The translations under genes were made by a program, and so were the position numbers. Shown in pieces: positions 5,203 through 12,470 of a stretch of 14,605 nt of DNA. The stretch comes from Chitinophaga pinensis (GTDB lineage Bacteria; Bacteroidota; Bacteroidia; Flavobacteriales_D; Crocinitomicaceae), in contig CAMDGP010000026.1 in the NCBI GenBank assembly GCA_945897765.1, positions 1-14,605 on the forward strand, written 5' to 3'. The notes beneath the pieces were generated by a model. That model was not told the origin of the DNA, did no database searches, and saw nothing but the letters and a program-made list of their open reading frames with translations. Position 1 is the first letter of the stretch. Each line of letters starts with the position of its first letter.

Positions 5203-7493
5203 AATTAAATTTAACTTTCGATGAATTTTGCTTGGCCATCAATGGTCAGCATTTGCATGGTTCCAAAGCCGAAATCATTCAACAAATTCAATTTGATACG
5301 CGAAAAATTTATCCTTTACCCAATCAAGTATTTTTTGCATTGAAAGGAGCTTACCGCGATGGACATGATTTCATAAGCGATGCCTATAAAAAAGGAGTGC
5401 GTACCTTCGTTGTTTCGGAGCCAAAATTGCCTGAATTGCGCGATGCCACTTTTATTTTTGTGAAAGATACTTTGCATGCATTGCAAGATTTGGCGTGTTA
5501 TCACCGTAAAAAATTCACTTATCCAATTATTGGAATTACAGGAAGCGTTGGAAAAACAACGGTGAAAGAATGGTTATTTCATATTCTTTCTGATAAATAC
5601 CGAATCGTTAGAAGTCCAAAAAGTTTCAATTCGCAATTAGGCGTTGCACTTTCTTTGTTGAATTTACACGAAGACTGCGACCTTGCTATTATTGAAGCGG
5701 GTATTTCAAAACCAAGTGAAATGGAAGCTTTGGAGCGAATGATTCAACCCACAATCGGAATTTTAACTTCGGTTAGTAAAGCTCACGAGGATAATTTTTC
5801 TTCGTATGAAGTGCATTTGAAAGAGAAAATGGCGCTTTTCAAAAACGTTAAAACAACCGTTTTAGGAACTGGATTTTTGATTAGTCAAGAACAAATGCGT
5901 TCCATCAAAGCTTATCAGCCAACGGTTGGAGAGTTTACCAAAGAATTGCAATTATTGCCTTTTCAAGATCGTGGAAGTGTTGCTTCTGCTTTATTAGCAA
6001 TTGCCACAGCGAAAATTTTAAAAGGTTTAGATATTCAAAAAATTGCTTCGCTTCCTCGATTGGCAATGCGTTTGGAAACTTTTGAAGGTCGCGAAAATTC
6101 TATTATCATCAACGATACTTACAATTTAGATTTAGACGCTTTAAAACTTTCTTTGGAATATCAATTGGCCTTAGCTGATGGAAAAAAACGTATTGTGATT
6201 GTTGGATTGGAAGAAGAATGGACTCATTTGGAAGATAAAATTCGTTTGACGATTGACGATTTTAAACCTGATTTATTGGTCTTTTCTCGTAAACCAAAAA
6301 TTGCTGATGCCGAGTTGAAAGATGCAATTGTTTTGGTGAAAGGTACACGCGGTGCGAAAATGGAAAAAATTGCTCGTTCATTTAAATCGAAACAGCACAA
6401 AACAGAAGTGATTTACAATTTGTCTGCGATAAAACACAATTTGTCGGTTTTCAAAAATCAGTTGCAAGCGAAAACTAAGATTCTAGCGATGGTGAAAGCC
6501 CAATCTTATGGTGTTGGGTTGGAGAAAATCGCTTCTTTTTTAGAGAAAATCGGAATTTCATATTTAGGAGTTGCTTATTCGGACGAAGGTGTAGAGTTAA
6601 GAAAAAGCGGGATAAAAATTCCAATTTTAGTGATGAATCCTGAAGAGGAAGGTTTTGAAGCCTGCATTAAACACAATTTAGAACCTGCGATTTATTCCTT
6701 GAATCAATTAGATGATTTGATTTCAACTTTAATCTCGATGGAGAAATCAAATTTTCCGATTCATATTAAATTAGACACAGGAATGCGCCGTTTGGGTTTT
6801 GAACGCGAAGAATTACCCAAGTTGTTGGAAATAATTCAAGCACAACCTGAGGTTAGAATTGCTGGTGTTTATTCTCATTTAGCTGATGCCGACAATCGAA
6901 GAGATAAGCGTTTTACACAGTCACAAATCACTCGTTTTCAAGAAACATGTTCTTGGATTTCAAATAAAGTACCCTATCCGTTTATTCGCCATTTATTAAA
7001 TTCGGAAGGAATTGCCAATTATCATGAGGCAGAATTCGATATGGTTCGCGTTGGAATTGGAATGTATGGAATTTCTTCTAATCCATCTTTACAAAAACGA
7101 CTACAAGCTGTAATTAATTGGAAAAGTGAGATTTCGCAAATAAAAACAATTCAAGTAGGCGAGAGCGTTAGTTATTCTCGAACGTTTATAGCCAAAGAAA
7201 AAATGAAAATTGCAATCATTCCGGTGGGTTACGCTGATGGTTTCAGAAGAAGTTTAAGCAATGGAAAAGGAGGCGTTTTTATCAAAAATAACTTTTGTCC
7301 AATTCTTGGGAAAGTATGCATGGATATGATTATTGTGGATGTCAGTAAACTGAATGTTACTGAAGGGGATGAAGTTGAAATTATCGGTGAAAATCAAACT
7401 ATTGAAACATTCGCAAAAGCAATGGAAACAATTCCATACGAGGTAATGACTTCGATTTCAAAAAGAGTACATCGGGCTTATAGTGAAGAGTGA
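5199..7493 (+). CDS. Bifunctional MurF ligase / alanine racemase fusion with a shortened MurF half
   Basis: This 764-aa fusion has a MurF half (about 1-395) that adds D-Ala-D-Ala to UDP-MurNAc-tripeptide and an alanine racemase half (about 400-764) that makes D-Ala. MurF features are the P-loop GITGSVGKT (112-120), SFNSQLGVA (142-150), AIIEAGISKPSEM, the KEKMALF segment (208-214), RLETFEG (291-297) and INDTYN (304-309). Racemase features are PLP-Lys433 in MVKAQSYG, MRRLGF, MVRVGIGMYGI, catalytic Tyr659 in SVSYSRTF, IPVGYADGF and VCMDMI. The racemase half looks intact. The MurF half is unusual. Only about 40 residues separate KEKMALF from PFQDRGSVASALLA, far fewer than usual, and that motif lacks both Asn residues of the Mur 'HNxxN' element. 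The C-terminal MurF domain is also short. Total length is about 50-60 below what I expect for such fusions. The start is a TTG overlapping the tdk stop; no in-frame ATG lies near, and a stop at 5184-5186 limits upstream extension. Confidence 0.93.
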   Translation: MKLNLTFDEFCLAINGQHLHGSKAEIIQQIQFDTRKIYPLPNQVFFALKGAYRDGHDFISDAYKKGVRTFVVSEPKLPELRDATFIFVKDTLHALQDLACYHRKKFTYPIIGITGSVGKTTVKEWLFHILSDKYRIVRSPKSFNSQLGVALSLLNLHEDCDLAIIEAGISKPSEMEALERMIQPTIGILTSVSKAHEDNFSSYEVHLKEKMALFKNVKTTVLGTGFLISQEQMRSIKAYQPTVGEFTKELQLLPFQDRGSVASALLAIATAKILKGLDIQKIASLPRLAMRLETFEGRENSIIINDTYNLDLDALKLSLEYQLALADGKKRIVIVGLEEEWTHLEDKIRLTIDDFKPDLLVFSRKPKIADAELKDAIVLVKGTRGAKMEKIARSFKSKQHKTEVIYNLSAIKHNLSVFKNQLQAKTKILAMVKAQSYGVGLEKIASFLEKIGISYLGVAYSDEGVELRKSGIKIPILVMNPEEEGFEACIKHNLEPAIYSLNQLDDLISTLISMEKSNFPIHIKLDTGMRRLGFEREELPKLLEIIQAQPEVRIAGVYSHLADADNRRDKRFTQSQITRFQETCSWISNKVPYPFIRHLLNSEGIANYHEAEFDMVRVGIGMYGISSNPSLQKRLQAVINWKSEISQIKTIQVGESVSYSRTFIAKEKMKIAIIPVGYADGFRRSLSNGKGGVFIKNNFCPILGKVCMDMIIVDVSKLNVTEGDEVEIIGENQTIETFAKAMETIPYEVMTSISKRVHRAYSEE

Positions 7494-7509
7494 TTAAACT
7501 AATTTTAAA

Positions 7510-8367
7510 ATGAAATTTAGATTAATAAATACTTTCCCATTAGTTGTTCCTTCAGTTTCGGGAATGGATTTTTATGACGGCAATTTGGTGATGATTTCTG
7601 ATTCGGCAAACGAAATTTCAATTTGTAATCAGCAGGGAGAATTGATTCAGATTCTTCATTCAAAAGATTTAAAAATCAATGAATTACCTAAAAAAGATAA
7701 AGCTGATTTCGAAGCTTCTACTTTGTTAAGTTATAAAAGCAGTACTTTTTTGTTGGTGCTTGGCTCTGGTTCGACAGTAAAAAATAGAAATTTGGCAAAA
7801 CTATTTGATTTAGATTCTGACAAAACAATTCAGTTTGATTTATTTCCATTTTATGATGCAATCAGAACTAAATATAGGATTGAAATTATCGATTGGAACA
7901 TTGAAGCATTAGCTTGTTATCAAGATAGATTGTTCTTTTTTAATCGTGGAACAAATTCTGTTTTTGAAGTAAATCAAACAGATTTTTTCAATTTTTTAAA
8001 ACAAAAAAGTACAAATTTCACTTCAAAAAATTATCAATTAAAATTGGATCAATTATATGGTTATGATTTAGGAATTTCTGGTGTTAACGTTGATGAAAGT
8101 GGCACTTTTTATTGTACTGCAAGTGCTGAAAATACAAGTGATTGGTATAATGATGGCGAAATTATTGGAAGTGTAATCACATCTTTTAATATTCAGGAAT
8201 TAAAGGACGAAATGGAGTTAAATTTTGAGCCATTCAAAATAAATGGAAAACTAGCACCAATGAAACTAGAAGCAATTTGCCAAACTAATGATAGAAATCG
8301 GTTTTTCGTAGCTTCGGATAATGACGGTGAAAAATCGATGCTTTATGAAATTGAATTATCTATTTAA
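7510..8367 (+). CDS. Uncharacterised beta-propeller-like protein (DUF6929-like, tentative)
   Basis: This 285-aa protein has no signal peptide or membrane segment. It is rich in short beta-strand patterns with Gly/Asp turns, such as SGMDFYDGNLVMISD near the N-terminus, LLVLGSGSTVKNR (81-93), GISGVNVDESGTFYC, and LEAICQTNDRNRFFVASDND near the end. These read like blades of a small propeller. KADFEAS (64-70) followed by LGSGS resembles a Bacteroidota family of unknown function that I tentatively recall as DUF6929; a search is needed to settle that. No catalytic motif can be named. It starts 16 bases after murF-alr on the same strand and may share that transcript, but nothing in it points to cell-wall work. 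A stem-loop follows its stop. Confidence that it is a real gene is high; the family assignment is weak. Confidence 0.82.
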   Translation: MKFRLINTFPLVVPSVSGMDFYDGNLVMISDSANEISICNQQGELIQILHSKDLKINELPKKDKADFEASTLLSYKSSTFLLVLGSGSTVKNRNLAKLFDLDSDKTIQFDLFPFYDAIRTKYRIEIIDWNIEALACYQDRLFFFNRGTNSVFEVNQTDFFNFLKQKSTNFTSKNYQLKLDQLYGYDLGISGVNVDESGTFYCTASAENTSDWYNDGEIIGSVITSFNIQELKDEMELNFEPFKINGKLAPMKLEAICQTNDRNRFFVASDNDGEKSMLYEIELSI

Positions 8368-8503
8368 AAACCAGATTAATCAGACAAACCAGTTCCGTAA
8401 ATCAATCTTTTGCGGGTAAAATCAGTTCAAGTTGCGGACACTGTTTTTGCTTATTAGCGAATATTTAAAACAAACTTTTCTATGGTTCAACCGTGGAGAA
8501 AAA

Positions 8504-8546
8504 GGATTCAAGTACTTGTTAAATCTCAAGTATTTTCTATTAATCC
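8504..8546. terminator. Possible bidirectional terminator stem-loop between convergent genes
   Basis: AAGTACTTG (8510-8518) pairs with CAAGTATTT (8527-8535) over 9 bp with one G-T wobble and an 8-base loop. GGATT (8504-8508) and AATCC (8542-8546) can extend it beyond an internal loop. It lies between the convergent genes ending at 8367 and 8540, and the outer arm covers the stop codon of the minus-strand gene. No good T-run follows on the plus strand. On the minus strand a T-rich stretch follows the inner stem. Confidence 0.4.
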
Positions 8547-9301
8547 TTCAATTTGAGTTGTTTTACAAATTCTTTAAGAATCAATAAATTTTCAGGTTGT
8601 TGGCTGTAATATCTTTCAGGATGCCATTGAACACCTAAAATCCAGCGCTTATCAAGTCCTTCTTTCCATTCTATAGCTTCAACGGTACCGTCTGGACTTG
8701 TTGCTCCAATTCGTAATTTTTTACTTAATTCTGAAACCGATTGATGATGCCAACTATTAACTTTTGTTTGCCCAATTTTTAAAATTTTGAATAAATCAGA
8801 ATTCGTATAAATTACCACAGGATGTATAACATCGTTCATTTCTTTAGGGTCACGATGTGTAACAATCACACTGTCATTGCTACAAAATTTCGGAATATCT
8901 ACGCACAATTGCCCGCCAAAATAAACATTCATCAATTGCATTCCGCGACAAATACCCAAAATTGGCAAGGAATCATTCATCGCATTATTGAGCAATAGCA
9001 ATTCGATTTTATCACGTTCAATTTCTGTTTTACAAAATGTTTCCAACGAATCAAGACCATAATTTTTAGGATGAATATCATATCCTCCACTCAATAATAA
9101 TCCAGAACATTTGTTGAGAGTAGCGTTCCATTTCTTTTTATCCACCTTCATAAAATCAATCAATTCTATGGAGGAATCAACTTCCTGTAAAAATTGTTGT
9201 ACGTTTTTGTTCGTTTTGGCTGTTGCAATATAAATTTTGTCCTTTTGACAAAAGGAGATAGTAGTTGCGAAAAGAAATAAAAAAAGCAGGAGTTTATTCA
9301 T
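8540..9301 (-). CDS. Exported class I glutamine amidotransferase-like hydrolase (peptidase C26 / PuuD-like)
   Basis: This 253-aa protein has a signal peptide (about residues 1-19, hydrophobic LLLFLFLFATTISFC) followed by a class I glutamine amidotransferase-like fold. The oxyanion/substrate strand is LLLSGGYDIHPKNYG (68-82). The nucleophile elbow GICRGMQLMN contains Cys118. The family motif WHHQSV spans 184-189, and GVQWHPER supplies His227 and Glu229, completing the Cys-His-Glu triad. This pattern matches peptidase C26 enzymes such as gamma-glutamyl-GABA hydrolase, which cleave gamma-glutamyl amide bonds. Known PuuD-type enzymes are cytosolic; a signal peptide implies action in the periplasm or at the surface, perhaps on gamma-glutamyl peptides (inference). 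The Cys near the signal end (SFC) does not make a good lipobox. Its ATG overlaps the recR stop by 1 base (TAATG), so translation is probably coupled to recR. Confidence 0.88.
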   Translation of the reverse strand: MNKLLLFLFLFATTISFCQKDKIYIATAKTNKNVQQFLQEVDSSIELIDFMKVDKKKWNATLNKCSGLLLSGGYDIHPKNYGLDSLETFCKTEIERDKIELLLLNNAMNDSLPILGICRGMQLMNVYFGGQLCVDIPKFCSNDSVIVTHRDPKEMNDVIHPVVIYTNSDLFKILKIGQTKVNSWHHQSVSELSKKLRIGATSPDGTVEAIEWKEGLDKRWILGVQWHPERYYSQQPENLLILKEFVKQLKLKD

Positions 9302-9912
9302 TATTTTACTAATTGAAAAGGATGACGGTGCTGCATTGAACGTCCGAGCGTTAATTCATCAGCATATTGCAATTCTGAACCAACAGAAATTCCTCGTGAA
9401 AGTGTGGTTATCAAAATCTCGTAAGATTGGAGTTTTTTAAACAAATAAAAATTAGTGGTATCTCCTTCCATTGTTGAACTAAGTGCAAAAATCACTTCTA
9501 TTAATTTATTTGAAGCCGCTTTTTGAACCAGATTTTCGATATTTAAATCAGAAGGACCAATTCCATCCATAGGAGAAATGAGCCCACCAAGAACATGGTA
9601 AATACCTTTAAATGTCGAAGTTGACTCTATCGCCATAACATCACGAATATCTTCTACAACACAAACGATTGATTGATCACGTGAAGGATTATTACAAATT
9701 GAGCAAATTTGTTCGTCTGAAATATTTCCACAACTTTTACAATTCATCAAGTTACTTTTTAATTCAAGAATTGATTTTGTAAAATCTGTAATTTCAATCT
9801 CCGAGCGTTTTAATAAACTCAAAGCCATACGCAAAGCTGTTTTTTTGCCAATTCCGGGCAAAGAAGCAATTTGCTCGGTTGCATTTTCAAGATATTTAGA
9901 AGGAATTTGCAT
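9301..9912 (-). CDS. recR: Recombination mediator protein RecR
   Basis: This 203-aa cytosolic protein would act with RecO (and RecF) to load RecA on SSB-coated single-stranded DNA at gaps. The N-terminal helix-hairpin-helix is ASLPGIGKKTALRMAL (16-31). The zinc finger is Cys58-x2-Cys61-x8-Cys70-x2-Cys73. The Toprim domain (about 81-175) contains VCVVEDIRDVMAIE and YHVLGGLISPMDGIGP, and the C-terminal end carries LSRGISVGSELQYADELTLG. Length and motif order are normal (about 200 aa). It is first in a two-gene minus-strand unit, with the exported C26-like gene overlapping its stop by 1 base. The ATG at 9912 is supported by a -7 box ending 16 bases upstream, giving a leader of at most about 10 bases. 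It is divergent from smpB across 165 bases. Confidence 0.96.
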   Translation of the reverse strand: MQIPSKYLENATEQIASLPGIGKKTALRMALSLLKRSEIEITDFTKSILELKSNLMNCKSCGNISDEQICSICNNPSRDQSIVCVVEDIRDVMAIESTSTFKGIYHVLGGLISPMDGIGPSDLNIENLVQKAASNKLIEVIFALSSTMEGDTTNFYLFKKLQSYEILITTLSRGISVGSELQYADELTLGRSMQHRHPFQLVK

Positions 9913-9928
9913 CTGTTTTTTTTCGAGT

Positions 9929-9936
9929 CAAATTTA
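9929..9936 (-). promoter_or_regulatory. -7 box for recR
   Basis: The minus strand reads TAAATTTG, a perfect TAnnTTTG element, with 16 bases between the box and the recR ATG. This predicts a very short leader of roughly 10 bases. No clear -33 TTG is seen at the usual spacing. Confidence 0.5.
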
Positions 9937-10065
9937 AGTAAATCTTTGCGATGTTAACTTTTAGAGAAAAACATATAATTAACAACAGAATATTTTTTTA
10001 CTTCTTTAATTTAAGTACAGTAATTAGGAGTCAAATCTCAAAAGTGTTGCTTTCGTTGTTTTTCT

Positions 10066-10073
10066 TAAATTTG
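10066..10073 (+). promoter_or_regulatory. -7 box for smpB, abutting the start codon
   Basis: The sequence TAAATTTG-CAAC-ATG places a perfect TAnnTTTG box 4 bases from the smpB start. A TTG at 10047-10049, 16 bases upstream of the box, may serve as the -33 element and is close to the usual 17-23 base spacing. Transcription would begin at or within a base or two of the ATG, so the message is probably leaderless. Confidence 0.62.
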
Positions 10074-10077
10074 CAAC

Positions 10078-10530
10078 ATGTCAGTGAAAGAATTAAATAT
10101 CCGCAATAAAAAAGCCAAGTTTGAATACCATTTGGAGGATCAATTTACCGCTGGAATTCAATTATCTGGAACTGAAATTAAAAGTATACGTAGCGGAAAA
10201 GCTAGTATTCTTGAGGCTTATTGTATTTGTGAGAATCGGGAAGTTTGGATACGTAATATGCATATAAATGAATATGTAAATGGTTCGTTTTATAATCATA
10301 AACCAAAAGCTGACAGAAAATTATTACTTAATAAAAAGGAAATTATTTCAATTGAGAAATTTCTTAAAATTAAAGGAAATACATTAGTTCCTTTAAAATT
10401 ATTCTTATCAGAAAAAGGTTGGATTAAGGTTGATTTTGCGTGTGCAACTGGAAAAAAACTACACGATAAACGTCAAGATTTAAAAGAAAAAGATGATAGA
10501 CGTGAAATGGATCGTGCGATGAAGAAATAA
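10078..10530 (+). CDS. smpB: SsrA-binding protein SmpB
   Basis: This 150-aa protein binds tmRNA and brings it to stalled ribosomes for trans-translation. It has the OB-fold core with NKKAKFEYHLEDQFTAGIQL (10-29) and the tmRNA-contacting stretch SGTEIKSIRSGKASILEAY (30-48). These are followed by HINEYVNGSFYNHKPKADRK (62-81), FLSEKGWIKVDFACATGKK, and the conserved KLHDKRQDLKEKDD tail that enters the mRNA channel as a helix. Length is typical. The ATG is the first possible start after the -7 box that ends 4 bases away. It is divergent from recR. The next clear gene on this strand is ruvX, 272 bases on, which has its own promoter box. The tmRNA gene is not in this window. Confidence 0.96.
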   Translation: MSVKELNIRNKKAKFEYHLEDQFTAGIQLSGTEIKSIRSGKASILEAYCICENREVWIRNMHINEYVNGSFYNHKPKADRKLLLNKKEIISIEKFLKIKGNTLVPLKLFLSEKGWIKVDFACATGKKLHDKRQDLKEKDDRREMDRAMKK

Positions 10531-10573
10531 AATAGCATCGAAAGGTTTTTACCATAGAATTATTTTTTAAAAT

Positions 10574-10735
10574 TTGTTTTGCCATAATTTTGGTCATATT
10601 GAACCGATAGAATATTATGAATTAGGTATTAATGGAAAATTAAGCGAATTAAATACTGAAATGGGTTTGGCTGTTTTCCCACATTTCTATGAAATTATTC
10701 CCCTCCGAATAAATGCAATAAAATCAATTGTTTAA
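10574..10735 (+). pseudogene. Short 53-codon ORF or gene relic between smpB and ruvX
   Basis: After an in-frame stop at 10568-10570 the frame is open through to a TAA at 10733-10735. It can be read from a TTG at 10574; the only in-frame ATG (10661) would leave 24 codons. The translation looks protein-like, with a mixed polar part (FGHIEPIEYYELGINGKLSE) followed by a hydrophobic, Pro-containing part (MGLAVFPHFYEIIPLRINAI). I do not recognise the family. The lack of a good start codon suggests either the C-terminal remnant of a decayed gene or a chance open frame, though a genuine small protein starting at TTG is possible. The rest of the 10531-10802 gap holds only the ruvX promoter box and AT-rich DNA. 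Confidence 0.3.
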
Positions 10736-10791
10736 TTTTAGGTTGGAATATTGGATTTCATTATTCTATGAAGTAGTTGTTTCTCATTGAT

Positions 10792-10799
10792 TACATTTG
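10792..10799 (+). promoter_or_regulatory. -7 box for ruvX, abutting the start codon
   Basis: The sequence TACATTTG-CAC-ATG puts a perfect TAnnTTTG box 3 bases before the ruvX ATG at 10803. The nearest upstream TTG (10777-10779) is only 12 bases away, too close for a standard -33 element. A leaderless ruvX-def message is predicted. The box also argues against an in-frame TTG start at 10797, which lies inside it. Confidence 0.58.
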
Positions 10800-10802
10800 C
10801 AC

Positions 10803-11216
10803 ATGTCAAAAATTATTTCCCTCGATTTTGGTTTAAAACGAACTGGAATAGCAATAACTGATGAAAAACAAATTATAGCAAGTCCATTAACTACTGTTGA
10901 TTCCGTTCAATTAATGTCTTTTCTTCATCAACTTATGATAAAAGAATCAATTGAAATTATAGTTTTGGGTTATCCAACTCGATTAGACGGAAGCGATTCA
11001 CATATTACAGAAAATGTACGATTACTAAAAGAAGTACTTGAAAAGGAATTCCCAACTAAATCAATTGTTTTTCAAGACGAAAGATATAGTTCTGCAAGTG
11101 CAATGGAAACGATTCACCTAATGGGAAAAGCAAAACATAAAAAAGACAAAAAATTAGTAGATAGAGTTGCTGCTACAATTATTTTGTCTGAATATTTGCA
11201 AAGCAATCAGAAATAA
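10803..11216 (+). CDS. ruvX: RuvX/YqgF-type putative Holliday junction resolvase / pre-16S rRNA nuclease
   Basis: This 137-aa cytosolic RNase H-fold nuclease belongs to the YqgF family, which is implicated in 16S rRNA 5' end maturation and proposed as a Holliday junction resolvase. The first strand is IISLDFGLKRTGIAITD with catalytic Asp8. VLGYPTRLDGSDS (54-66) follows, then QDERYSSASA (91-100) with acidic Glu93, and the C-terminal KHKKDKKLVDRVAATIIL with Asp120. These supply the three expected acidic residues. Length is normal. The ATG at 10803 is chosen over the in-frame TTG at 10797 because the family starts just before the first strand and the TTG lies in the promoter box. def follows after 37 bases on the same strand. 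Confidence 0.94.
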   Translation: MSKIISLDFGLKRTGIAITDEKQIIASPLTTVDSVQLMSFLHQLMIKESIEIIVLGYPTRLDGSDSHITENVRLLKEVLEKEFPTKSIVFQDERYSSASAMETIHLMGKAKHKKDKKLVDRVAATIILSEYLQSNQK

Positions 11217-11228
11217 ACTTCAAAACTA

Positions 11229-11236
11229 TATTTTTG
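11229..11236 (+). promoter_or_regulatory. Candidate -7 box upstream of def
   Basis: TATTTTTG is a perfect TAnnTTTG match in the 37-base gap between ruvX and def, followed by CAC as in the ruvX and trx boxes. It leaves 17 bases to the def ATG and so predicts a leader of about 10 bases. T-rich DNA makes chance matches easier and no -33 TTG is at proper spacing, so def may also be read from the ruvX promoter. Confidence 0.4.
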
Positions 11237-11253
11237 CACAAAAAAATTCAGAA

Positions 11254-11853
11254 ATGATTTTACCTATTGTTGCTTATGGCGACCCAATATTAAAAAAAGA
11301 ATCAGAAGAAATCGAGAAAGATTATCCTGATTTACAAAAATTAGTTGCGGATATGTTTGAAACAATGTATCACGCAAAAGGGGTTGGACTAGCAGCACCC
11401 CAAATCGGTAAAAGTATACGTTTATTTATCGTAGACGGTGCTCCGTTTGCAGATGAAGAAGGGGAGGAGCCAGATCCAAAGGCTGCTGGAATTGAAAACT
11501 TCAAAAAGGTTTTTATTAATCCAATAATTGAGGAAGAGGACGGAAAAAATTGGTCATTTCAAGAAGGATGCTTGTCAATACCGAAGATTAGAGAAAATGT
11601 AATTCGAAAGGAAAAGTTGGTAATTACTTATTTTGATGAACATTGGAATTTCCACGAAGAATCGTTTGATGGATATGCCGCAAGAATTATTCAACATGAG
11701 TATGACCATATTGAAGGATTATTGTTTACGGATCACTTGTCTTCATTGAAACGTAAACTTTTAACTAAAAGACTTAATAATATAACTACTGGCAATATTT
11801 CTGTAGAATATAAAATGAAATTCCCAGAAACTAAAAAATCAAAATTAATATGA
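11254..11853 (+). CDS. def: Peptide deformylase
   Basis: This 199-aa metalloenzyme removes the N-formyl group from the initiator Met of new proteins. All three family motifs are intact: GVGLAAPQIG (43-52), EGCLSIP with metal ligand Cys106 (104-110), and QHEYDHIEG with ligands His148/His152 and catalytic Glu149 (147-155). An acidic insert after the first strand pair (about residues 62-80, FADEEGEEPDPKAAG) is of a kind I associate with Bacteroidota deformylases. The ATG at 11254 is chosen because MILPIVAYGDPILK is the family's normal N-terminus; the frame is open upstream into ruvX, but those residues show no homology-like pattern. The stop overlaps the lipoprotein start (ATGA), implying translational coupling. 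Confidence 0.95.
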   Translation: MILPIVAYGDPILKKESEEIEKDYPDLQKLVADMFETMYHAKGVGLAAPQIGKSIRLFIVDGAPFADEEGEEPDPKAAGIENFKKVFINPIIEEEDGKNWSFQEGCLSIPKIRENVIRKEKLVITYFDEHWNFHEESFDGYAARIIQHEYDHIEGLLFTDHLSSLKRKLLTKRLNNITTGNISVEYKMKFPETKKSKLI

Positions 11854-12422
11854 GAAAATCAATTTATTTATCAGGATTTTTATGTTTAGTATTCTTGATT
11901 TTTTCCTGTGGAGATAATTCTGATAAAAAAGAATTAACAAGGGAAGATTACAAAGCTAGCATTGAACAAATGGAGGATTCTATTTCGAAAATTCAAAAAG
12001 ATCCTATAGCAGCAGCCAAAATGCCAAGTTTAACAAATATTGAATTAATCAATCGTTTAGTTGCCTATTATCAAGCTTTTCCAAAGGATGAATATGCAGC
12101 AGATTGTCTTTTTAAAGTTCACATGAAATATGGTGAACTTCAAGCACATCAAAATGCGGTTGCTTATGGAGATACTTTATTGAAATCTTTTCCAAAATAT
12201 AAAAATCGCGATTTTCTTTTAGAAAGTTTAGGAAGTACTTATGATGTTTACATAGAACCAAGGGATACAATTAAAGTAAGATACTATTATGAACTGTTAA
12301 TGAAAGAGAAATCCGTTAAAAGTGATAAGAAATCGGAAATTAAAGCAAGGTTAAAGTATTTGCATCTTGATTTATTTGAATACATTCAGCTTCAAAGTGA
12401 TCCAATTACTAAACGAAAATAG
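11850..12422 (+). CDS. Predicted lipoprotein, helical/TPR-like, function unknown
   Basis: This 190-aa protein begins with a basic N-terminus, a hydrophobic stretch and a lipobox-like IFSC with Cys20, followed by GDNSDKKE. The position before Ser is Phe, not a small residue, which is tolerated in many Bacteroidota lipoproteins. The acidic run after Cys resembles a lipoprotein export signal, so it may be exposed on the outer surface (inference). The rest is helical: a charged helix (about 30-50), then NRLVAYYQAFPKDEYAADCL and YGELQAHQNAVAYGDTLLKS, which look like one or two tetratricopeptide-type helical hairpins. The start ATG overlaps the def stop by 4 bases, so it is the third gene of the ruvX-def unit. 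No specific role can be read. TPR-like lipoproteins often act in outer-membrane complexes. Confidence 0.82.
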   Translation: MRKSIYLSGFLCLVFLIFSCGDNSDKKELTREDYKASIEQMEDSISKIQKDPIAAAKMPSLTNIELINRLVAYYQAFPKDEYAADCLFKVHMKYGELQAHQNAVAYGDTLLKSFPKYKNRDFLLESLGSTYDVYIEPRDTIKVRYYYELLMKEKSVKSDKKSEIKARLKYLHLDLFEYIQLQSDPITKRK

Positions 12423-12431
12423 ATTTTAACC

Positions 12432-12470
12432 AATGTTTTTTTTAATTTTTTTCAAACAAAAAAGAACATT
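12432..12470 (+). terminator. Possible AT-rich terminator hairpin after the lipoprotein gene
   Basis: AATG followed by eight T (12432-12443) can pair with AAAAAGAACATT (12459-12470) over 12 bp including one T-G wobble, around a 15-base loop. It begins 9 bases after the stop codon. It has little GC and no T-run after the 3' arm, so it is a weak candidate for the end of the ruvX-def-lipoprotein transcript. Confidence 0.3.

Noticed and set aside
8368..8539. Possible relic or small ORF between the convergent genes
   Set aside because: No frame gives a protein-like translation of useful length; only the stem-loop at its right end is notable.
10797..10802. A TTG start that would add two residues to RuvX
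   Set aside because: The TTG is part of the -7 promoter box, and the ATG at 10803 gives the normal N-terminus.
11167..11253. An upstream TTG start that would extend def by 29 residues into ruvX
   Set aside because: The family N-terminus begins at the ATG at 11254, and the extra residues are ruvX sequence in another frame.
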